Below, in pieces: positions 56,070 to 64,000 of a stretch of 64,000 nt of DNA. Both the position numbers and the translations under genes were made by a program. The stretch's first letter is position 1; each line of letters opens with the position of its first letter. The stretch comes from Collybia mongolica (lineage: Eukaryota; Basidiomycota; Agaricomycetes; Agaricales; Clitocybaceae), in contig JAAXNY010000001.1 in assembly GCA_013420905.1 (NCBI GenBank), positions 2,356,001 through 2,420,000 on the forward strand, read 5' to 3'. Below the pieces are notes generated by a model. That model was not told the origin of the DNA and did not search any database. It worked only from the letters and a program-made list of their open reading frames with translations.

Positions 56070-57457
56070 ATGTCTTCCATTGCATCTAAACCAAGATTTG
56101 GTGCCCCTTCGACAAGAGCAGCTCACAAACGCGAAATATTCGACATCATTCAACAACTTCTCGCAGTATCGTTATCCTATACCCTGATATGGGGAGACAA
56201 AACGCAAGGAGTCCACGAACAAGACTTTTTGGATTGGGTCGAAGACGTCTTAAAGTCGCTCCCACCTACTGAAAACTTGATCCCAGAAGCCATGTACGCC
56301 GTGTCCGCTCTGTGCTTTTTATCTACATTACTGACAGTTTGTCATCAGGGTTTCGATGATTGGGAAAATCCTGAAACGGTCGAAGTGAGGGTTACCAACA
56401 AAGATCTTAAACTACATGACTTACCTTGTTATTTACAAGTGAATGCGAAATACGCATTGTCGAGCAAGTTGACGCCTCTGGAGTTCCTCCTACCCCCGCC
56501 ATGGTAGAACGCGAAGATGGGACATCTGAACCCATTGAACAAGTCAAGGTGAAATGCCTTCCTCGCTTGCCTCGTCACACAAAATTCGAGTTTGGGGGAA
56601 ATACCGCGCGCTTTCTACCTACCACGAATCCAATGGTAGTGACCTTTACCCCCGACCCTCCAAAAGCTCCGTACGCTCCCATCGAACCCGGCATGTCCTT
56701 CGAGGTGTTGACCACCGGGAAGATTGTGGAGCGGGATGTCTCATACTGCCCCACAGAGCAGGACCTCCCGGTTCTCCACAAAGCGTCTGCTCGCCCAAAT
56801 ATCACCCATCCACCAGCCTCTTCTAGATCGAGTGCCATTCAAACCGAGCCAATCCGAACCTCTTCCGATGATGAGGCATTCCGGTTTACCGCCCCTGCGA
56901 ACATTTCAGTCTCGTCGGGTAGGGGAAAAGCACCGAGGACTAGCGTTGTCCCCCAGAGAATAGTGCCCAACGATGTTCCTTCGCCTTCTCCAGCGAGTCG
57001 AAAGCCGAGGAAACAAAAGATGGCCAAGAACACAACACCGACAACCGACACATCCGCAGGTCTCATACCTTTTCCCACTGTGGGCCCACCCACTACCACT
57101 TCAACAAGTCACCCGCTCACAAAACCCCTTATAAGAGACACCGTTCCGAGGACATCGACAACGAAGAAGCCTCTCAGGCAATCAGCAAGAGAGACGCGAT
57201 CGCGAACCTCGAACGCTAGTGCTTCATCTTCAACAACGATCGCATCGCCTTCAATGCGACATACCACAAGATCGGTTTCTGTGAAAAAAGGAAAGAAGCG
57301 TGCTAGGGAGGTAGAAGAAGCGGAAGAGGAAGAGGAAACAACGCGGCCCACCCGTCGCCTTCGCTCGGATAGCGCAAAGTCTGATTCGAGGCTTTCTCAC
57401 AAGGTTTCAGGCATGAAGAACGCCGTGCTAAAATTTGCCGCTGGTGTGTTCAGATAA
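56070..57457 (+). CDS. Uncharacterised protein with basic, disordered C-terminus
   Basis: Exons 56070-56293, 56349-56384 (36 nt) and 56440-57457, all GT-AG and in phase, give 425 aa. The N-terminal 110 residues look ordered (AHKREIFDIIQQLLAVSLSY, WGDKTQGVHEQDFLDWVEDV, NECEIRIVEQVDASGVPPTP). Then comes a region with CLPRLPRHTKFEFGGNTARF and a long Ser/Thr/Pro-rich tail. Near the C-terminus KKGKKRAREVEEAEEEEE and RPTRRLRSDSAK look like a nuclear signal next to an acidic patch. No family recognised. Unspliced frames also stay open for 168 and 343 aa, so the exact use of the two small introns is the least certain part. Confidence 0.65.
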
Positions 57458-57699
57458 CGATTTGCGCCTTATTACTTTGCATAGATTTACAACCTAATTG
57501 ATAACTTATTTCGGACATTTCTTGTGTATCTTTATATAGGATCGAATGCAGAAACTCGAGATTCTCAGTGTACAACAACAGCATAAAACTATTTCGTTTT
57601 CCAAAGAAACCTCGGCCTCGCGGACACCAATATGCGCATCTCGATCAAGCATTAGATTTGGGGGCATTTATGAAAACCACGTGTTATTGAGCCATAAAG

Positions 57700-58817
57700 A
57701 TGACGTATGTGACTGAAGCCATCTTTCATGCAAAAACTTGCATGACTGGAGAAACCTGGGCCCCCGTGGCTTTCAACCTAGGTTTAGGCAACCCTTTTTC
57801 CTACTCTCCCCACTCCATCTCTGAGCTATCTGCGACTGAAGCATTCAAAACCGAAATCGAAACGCGCGATGACAAAAGGTGTATTGTATGCGGAGAAAGT
57901 CGTCAATGGTCTCTCGAGCATTGTCATATCGTACCCCTGACTGAATCCGATACCGTGAGTGTGTATTGTTCAGATCTTTGTATTGTACCTTGCTAATCGG
58001 AAAACAAGTGGGAGGATATGCGCAACAGGAGTTTCATCCCCCAATCAGCCAGGTCTATCGCACATGAGACTCGGAACTGGCATCTTGATGTGCAGAAACC
58101 ACCATGCACAATTTGATCATTATGACTTTTATATTCGTTGGATACCTGAGGTGCATCTGTTAGCGCCACTTGCCTCCATTATATTTCGCTCACCATGGCT
58201 CCGTGTATTAGGTCAAGCGTTTCATTCTGATTAATCAATCTCGAATCACAGAAATGGAATTGTTTCATGGCCGCGCAGTCCGTCTCCTCCCAGATGATCC
58301 CCGTGTACCCTTCTACGGTGCCTTCCTCAATCAGGAGATGCGGGCCCGGGGACGATGGCCATATTTTGCGAGTGATCGGCCTATCAAGTTTCCTCCCCCG
58401 TGGCAAGCATGGATAAAGGTCGATGGTGGGGGCTGTGGCACCCGTGGTAGTGGTAATAGTGGTGACTGCGATGCCATTGAGAGCGGGAGTGATGATGAAG
58501 TGGACACTCCTATGTGTGAAGATTCATCAAAGGTGATATTCATGTACTACCTAATAATTGTTACTCATGATTTGTCCTTCCAGCATATTCACTCCTGCCA
58601 ACATCCCGCACCTTTGGGCACAACCACGAAACACACGCTACTCTTGACTAACCCATTTGATAACCCTCATGAACTCGAGACTTTGAAGCGTTCCTTCGCA
58701 GAACAGCCCAACTGGAAAGCAGCAGTGGTTGAGGGTGAGTCATGGGAAGGCACAGCTGAAGAGAATGTCAGAAAATGGCGAGGACTTGTCAACATAGCGG
58801 AAAATGTTGATGAGTAG
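57700..58817 (+). CDS. HNH-nuclease-domain protein with one apparent frameshift
   Basis: The HNH fold is visible as RDDKRCIVCGESRQWSLEHC plus HIVPLTESDTW (first Cys pair and the central His) and MCRNHHAQFDHYDFYIRW (second Cys and the His-His). Introns lie at about 57955-58008, 58151-58206 and 58532-58583 and splice in frame; the C-terminal part is EMELFHGRAVRLLPDDPRVP, FYGAFLNQEMRARGRWP and a tail ending ENVDE. Between IAHETRN and GILMCRNHH the frame shifts by one: an extra T around 58078 is the simplest cause. Either a sequencing error or a recent lesion that truncates the nuclease. Such genes are frequent and of unknown role in mushroom genomes; DNA cleavage is inferred from the fold. Confidence 0.65.
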
Positions 58818-59083
58818 GTCAGAAGGTTTAGCGTGATAATATCACTTTGAAACTTAAGTATTGTTTCAAATGAAACAGGTAAAAATCCCTCATCAAAAGC
58901 ATTGTCTCAAGGTCGTCGAGAAGAAGCCTCTCAGGCAACCAGGTACCTAGGGCACTTCCTGCGCACCACTTGTTCAGGCCGTCTTCTTCTGGCGCTTTGA
59001 AACTGAAACGTTTCAATGTATAATCTCAAAAGCTTTAGCTACCATGATACAAGGTAGTCCTCGCAACAGTATAGCAGAGTAGT

Positions 59084-60167
59084 TTAGTTTTCCAAAGAAA
59101 ATCCAACCTCACCGGCACTATTTCGCATGGCAATGAGACGATCAAGCATCGGCCTAGATCCCTCATCTAACCCGGCGCGAAATCTGTCTTCTTTCATCCA
59201 ATCCAAGCCATGTTGGAGAATGTTCCTAGCTCGAGAAGACCCACCCCTAACATCGCCCATAGTAGCATGTAACGTTGCCCGGCGTTCGACTGCGCTGTAG
59301 GTTGCGCAGTGCAATATGTTGGAATTGTAGAAAACAGATTCTCCCGCTAGACATAACCGGCGTCAGATGGTTGTAGGTTATTTCAAGTCCAAGCGTACGT
59401 TGTAGAGTCAAGCGGATTGCGCCTGGCATGGAAGACGGATCGGTTGGGGGCGCTATTCCATCTGAGTGGCTACGCTGTTCCTCTGTTCGTGGGGTCTTGT
59501 GCGACTTGGGCACTATATATAGGCAAGAGTCCCGATAAAGGGCCCTGGCACTAAGGGTGAGTGTTGTGTAGCTAAAAACAACAGGAGCGTACGTATTCCA
59601 CTGTATCTGGATTTTGGTGAATCGGTTATTTTTGCATGGACAAAAAAAAAAACTATAACTTTGTGCTTACCCCAAAGTGCCAATGTTGAAGAGCATCGCG
59701 TTCTTCTTCTTCCGTAGCCTTGCCACTTACGTCATCTCTGTGCCAACGTAATGCAAAGTTGTGCGATTCCGGATTAATCAGGAGATTGAACAACTCTGGG
59801 AAAACATGAATGATAAGTAGTCATTTACTCAGTCGTCCGGCTTACCCATTTGTAAATCTTCCTCGCGGCACTCCAGCAGCGACTTGGCAACATCGACGAG
59901 AGGCTGTGAGGTGTACCACTTGGCAAATACAGGTTCCCCGAGTTCGGGGTGCATGACGTGTTGAACCCCCCAAGAATCGGGGTCATCGTCGCCGTATGGA
60001 GGGAACTGCTTCCCAACCGTTCGTCGATGGGGCCATCCGCCCTTCCGAGTACGGGCAATCACTCGGTCGCATGCTGCTTCTAACTCGGGGCGGTCCTCGT
60101 CGCTGATCAGTCCGGGGACAACAACATAGCCCCGTTCTTCATAAGTAGCTTTGAGCTCTGAGACCAT
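59084..60167 (-). CDS. Phytanoyl-CoA dioxygenase (PhyH) family protein
   Basis: Five exons (59846-60167, 59671-59795, 59593-59606, 59399-59544, 59084-59346) join in frame to 289 aa. It is a non-heme Fe(II)/2-oxoglutarate oxygenase. Signature: RGYVVVPGLISDEDRPELEA, the iron H-x-D in LRWHRDD (about 126-128), QWNTALYRDSCLYIVPKSHK, and the distal His in GESVFYNSNILHCATY (about 215). PhyH relatives in fungi hydroxylate lipids, alkaloid or terpenoid intermediates; the substrate is unknown here and no biosynthetic cluster is apparent. Exon 3 has only 14 nt. A frame break seen without splicing near 59350 disappears when the GTACGC..CTAG intron (59347-59398) is used, restoring the family motif LQPGESVFY. 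Confidence 0.88.
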
Positions 60168-61893
60168 GGCCTATTATACTGGATGTGCGTCGGGAGGGTG
60201 GGAAGCAAGTCAAGGCCCTTGCGTATAAGCGTTGTATGTGATCATGATCACGCGATGATGTGTTCCATATGATCGCAACACTATGAGGTACCGATGCGAC
60301 GAGCCGCAGTGCGGTTATGGGATATAAGGAGCATGTGGTATAGTATTGCTAGAGCTGATATAGAGGGCATATGAAAGCAGGTCTAATAACAAAAAAAAAA
60401 AATACACCAGCAGCAGTGGGTCACACAACTGGATTTTCTTTGGAATAAAATAGGCGATTGAGGGCTTACCTTGCAAGCTTCTCCCTTCCATTGTCTATGT
60501 TCTCGAGTATGTTTCGGAGTTCGAGCCGCTCAGACACCATTTCTATCTACATTTTGTACCTTGTCCCGGTATCCCCGAGGATAGCCTCCCTGTAAAGATG
60601 TGGATGTGGTTTACTTTCCCGAGCACAAAATTCTATACAGATCATCAGTACATCCACCATCGGATGAGAGTTCTTGCGTTGCCTTCGTTTGAGTCAAAGT
60701 ATGATTTGACATGCGTTTGTGGACCACACCACCATGCCCGGGTGGATAGCCCGGATGTGGGAACGACGAAGGGCCATGCTAAAATGGGAAGGATGAGGTG
60801 GAGTTCCGGAACGACCCACGCTTCTACGCCCATGAAAGTGTTGACTTCCTGAGCGTCCTACTTCTGGACAGGAACGCCAGGAGGGACAAAACCACTAGAA
60901 TTTGCAAGGCCGAGCCAAAAACTAGGGAGTACATGAATTCTGGGTTCTCAAGAGATCTGAAAATTCGACGCACGTTTACCACTTTGAGATTCATGGTATT
61001 TCACCCAATTTGGGTTTGGTATCACCAGCTCTCCACTCCACGCAACCACTCTCAATAAACCTTACGGGCCTATCATCCACCGAGGGTTCTGCGACCATTC
61101 CTTCCCCCTCATGCAGCAGTTCTTGTTCAACGGCATCTAGCGGAGAAAGAAGCAGCCCCTTCTTTTGCTCCAGCGCGTCTGAGTCTCCGGCAACGATAAA
61201 CCCTAACGTTACCACCTCCACTACAACGTTTGCAACATGCGCTTTAACACCCGTTTTGTGCATGAAAACCGGTTCCGTCTTATACACTCTCACAGAGCCA
61301 TTCGGACGCGTAATAATCGGTATACACTGTTTCGCTATCAATAGAAAAACAGGCATTATGCTTTTGTCCTTGCACTGAGGAGAAAGAAATGTTGAACATA
61401 CATTGAGGAGTTAGAGCCATTCTCTTGAATTTATTCATTCAAATTTTAGAGCCTCAGGGCTTCCAAAGGCCATTTGGCATGCCTGATACAAGTGCGCAAC
61501 AATCTGCGTCTTGACGACAGAATTTTGGAGCTCTAACCAAACATGCATCACTTGACCAGATTGTGAGGGGCGAGGAGAACCATAAGCCAAATAGATATTT
61601 CATACAACCCAACTCTCCTCCACAATGTCTCTAGAGTACCCCAAGGGTGTCTTGTGCCGACCACTTCCATAGCATAGCAATTGTAACATTTCGCCAGCAT
61701 CTTTTAGAATTTGTGGCCATATATAGAGTCTAATAGAACGCACACTTAACCGTGAAGCTATAAAACCGATGTCACTAGCGGCTAACTGACTTTCCAGTCC
61801 CGAAAAAGCTCTCGTTATAATCTGGTGCATACATACATACTTAGTGCTACCGCCAAGACCTCCATTTCACACATATTCTCGGCACATAAAAGC
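60168..61893. other. Stretch without a confident gene
   Basis: A minus-strand frame at 60991-61356 (121 aa, with VRVYKTEPVFMHKTGVKAHV and SPLDAVEQELLHEGEG) looks like real protein sequence but I recognise no family; it may be one exon of a gene or a relic. A minus-strand start MVSERLELRNILENIDNG with a GTAAGC donor lies at about 60478-60543. On the plus strand, 60795-61055 reads VEFRNDPRFYAHESVDFLSV, again unrecognised. These pieces cannot be joined into one model. Confidence 0.3.
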
Positions 61894-63388
61894 TTACTTG
61901 GTCGCCCGTGAATCAAACTCGGGACTATCCTGATACACCAGCTTTTGGTTTGCTTCATTGTACCTATCCCCAGGGATATCCGCGTCATCCGCGAGCTTCC
62001 TTACTGCAGCCACCTCCTCGGGCGTCAATTTTACATTTGCGGCGCCGATATTCTCCTCGAGGTACTATCGAGAATTAACATTGAAATGGGGCTTGATGAG
62101 CTGCAGACATGGTGTCCTTTGTGGTGCACGTACCTTGACTTTCTTCGTCCCCGGAATGACGAAGAAATCCTCTCCTTGCGCGAGGATCCATGAGAGTGTA
62201 ACCTGGGCAGCGGTTGCGTTGTGGGCTGCCCCGATATCTTTGATACGGGTTGATAGAGCATTGATTTTGGAGAAATTCTCCTGTGCATATCTGTGCCGGC
62301 GCCGTTCAGCCATGCGCGGAAGCGAGTAGGAACGACAGTACGGACTTGGGAATGCTTCTCCTGAAATCGGTAGCCCCGAGATCGTCGTGAGATTTCTGTA
62401 AAGTAGTGCCAGCGTCAGCATAATTTCTTGCCGTGCAAAGTAAAAATGGCGGGCTGACGTATTGGCCGGACAACAAGCCTCGCCCAAGGGGTGAATAAGC
62501 CACTATGGCGACGCCAAGTTCACGCGCCGTTTCCAGTAATGCTAATTTGGGATCAAATACGTCGAGGACCAAGGGCGATACCTCCATCTGGATAGCGGCG
62601 ATGGGGTGGACGGCGTGTGCGCGTCTCAAGGCTTTCGCACTGCATTCAGAGAGACCGATGTACTTGACCTTTCCGTCTCTAAGGAGGAGTGAGTTGTTAT
62701 CGTGTATTGAAGCTGCTATGTTTATACTAACTTCACGAGTTCAGCCATGGCACCAACTGTGACCTGATAGGAAAGTCAGAGCGAGACGGGATAAGCTGGG
62801 GTGGAAGTACCTCAATTGGTGTCTTAGCGTCTATCCTTCACACAAAGTTCAGTGAATGATTGGAACGAGTGTGAACTGCGAGCTATACCGATGTGCATAG
62901 TATAGGTCAATATAATCCACGCCAAGCGTTTCGAGCGAATTGTTGATCTGTTTGTGAATATGCTCAGGATCGCCACGAATACCATTGGCGGTGAAACCAA
63001 ATTTCGTCGCCAGGAAAATGTCACTTCTCTTTCCCGTCCGCTTAAACCTTCCGGAGACGGATATAAATGCAGTGGTATTAGTAGATCTGCAACCCCAGCT
63101 CACCATTTCCCCAGCAAGGCTTCGGAGTCGTTGTACAGATCGGCCGTGTCCCAATGAGTACAGCCTTGAGCATGCGCAGCGTCCAAGACCTGTCGTGATG
63201 GTAGCAAGAGCCAGTAAGCCGTTCGTGATGAACACGATATGTTATCGCTGATGATGATCACATACCGCGAGAGACTCCTCGTCTGATTCTGTGGGGCCGT
63301 ATGCGCGTCCACCGATGCCCATGGCACCAAAGCCTATGGCTGGGACAAGTGCATCACCAATTTTCCTTCGGGGAATCTGAGGCGCCAT
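61894..63388 (-). CDS. Aldo/keto reductase (NADPH-dependent, yakc/AKR13-like)
   Basis: About nine exons on the minus strand join to a typical (beta/alpha)8 reductase of about 340 aa: [40 protein letters not shown] (catalytic Asp and Tyr), [11 protein letters not shown] (Lys), [13 protein letters not shown] (His), [73 protein letters not shown] and the end [13 protein letters not shown]. All four catalytic residues are present. The enzyme reduces aldehydes or ketones in the cytosol; fungal members are often stress- or secondary-metabolism-related. The intron with a GTCCGT donor (about 62282-62339) restores [15 protein letters not shown] decayed partial copy lies at 20.1-20.8 kb. Confidence 0.88.
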
Positions 63389-63449
63389 AGTTATTGGTTT
63401 GTGGGGTGTTGTGGGAGTATGTTATTTAAGACGGTTTTGGTTCAGTTTA

Positions 63450-63457
63450 CTTATATA
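63450..63457 (-). promoter_or_regulatory. TATA box of the aldo/keto reductase gene
   Basis: TATATAAG on the minus strand, 61 bp upstream of the ATG at 63388. Confidence 0.45.
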
Positions 63458-64000
63458 CGCTTGCGTCACCGTGGATATGGATTAGATACTGAAGCATTGC
63501 GATTGGGCTACCGGTTTAATAACATAGTGCGGAACAAGAACCGTTCCGAGCGGCCGTGACGGGGGGGTTTGCATATTTACTAGGAATTGCCCATCCCCAT
63601 ATTTAGGATTGCGCTCACCTAAACATATGCGTAGAATAAAACATGTCAGTTCGATAGTGCCTCGGCGCCTAGCAAAGGTCGTGGTTAGCGTGGCCAGGTG
63701 GAGTACTGCGTAGAGGGTGCGATTGCTGTGATAAATCTCGACAGCAGCCCTTGAAACTGCGGCTCGAGTCTTGGCGAGTGGTCCTGGGCTGGGGGTTTGC
63801 CAATATGAGGCTAGGCAACAGCCTCAACGCAGCATCACCGTAAACGATCCCTCATTGTAGTTATGATACATGATATTCAGCAGCGAATTGTGATGACAAT
63901 AGCAGAGGCAATGCACACCGAAAGTCTCCGAATAGAAACGGTTCTATATCCATTGATCAACACCGCTTCTGCGAACAAATACTACCAGTATCAACTCCCC
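63458..64000. other. Right edge, no gene seen
   Basis: Upstream region of the reductase gene and beyond; no ORF or repeat of note before the window ends. Confidence 0.4.

Noticed and set aside
59346..59398. Frameshift in the PhyH gene
   Set aside because: A GTACGC..CTAG intron with a CTGAC branch-like site removes it and rebuilds the motif LQPGESVFY.
1..64000. CRISPR arrays, operons, bacterial-type ribosome sites, rRNA
   Set aside because: None seen, and not expected in a fungal nuclear genome.

Overview
This is nuclear DNA of a filamentous fungus, most likely a mushroom-forming basidiomycete (Agaricomycetes). Evidence: genes split by many short (50-65 nt) GT-AG introns, protein families typical of that group (F-box/leucine-rich-like arrays, HET domain, SigF-type NTF2-like, PhyH and TauD dioxygenases), no operons, and several decaying DNA transposons. 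All exon models below were joined by hand from reading frame, splice sites and family resemblance; no search was run.

Layout. 1-2.0 kb: 3' part of a decayed pogo/Tigger-type transposase (minus). 2.4-3.2 kb: a WW-domain protein. 4.1-9.3 kb and 14.0-16.0 kb: a tandem family of related F-box genes, two intact (5.4-7.0 and 14.4-16.0 kb) and three decayed. 9.4-13.8 kb (minus) and 21.6-25.0 kb (plus): an inverted pair of paralogous membrane-protein genes. Their first ~950 bp are almost identical, while the tails differ in sequence and in the number of 27-residue repeats. Between the arms lie an F-box gene, a hAT-like MITE, a TauD-type dioxygenase, a broken TPR gene and an aldo/keto reductase relic. 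25.4-35.1 kb: housekeeping-like genes (two uncharacterised proteins, an NTF2-like protein, an F-box protein) and a frameshifted F-box gene. 35.8-40.5 kb: a long-terminal-inverted-repeat element flanked by TA that carries an F-box gene of the tandem family and is itself interrupted by a smaller TA-flanked pogo-like element. 40.9-48.6 kb: a DUF7770-like protein, the CAAX protease Ste24, the vacuolar transporter Atg22 and a HET-domain protein. 50.1-52.3 kb: a P450 pseudogene. 52.8-64.0 kb: SUMO, another F-box protein, a basic nuclear-looking protein, an HNH-nuclease protein with one frameshift, a PhyH dioxygenase and an aldo/keto reductase.

The conserved core genes (Ste24, Atg22, SUMO) have clean models. 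The accessory part is dominated by duplication, gene conversion, repeat expansion and transposition. The two most unusual objects are the inverted membrane-protein pair and the F-box-carrying inverted-repeat element.
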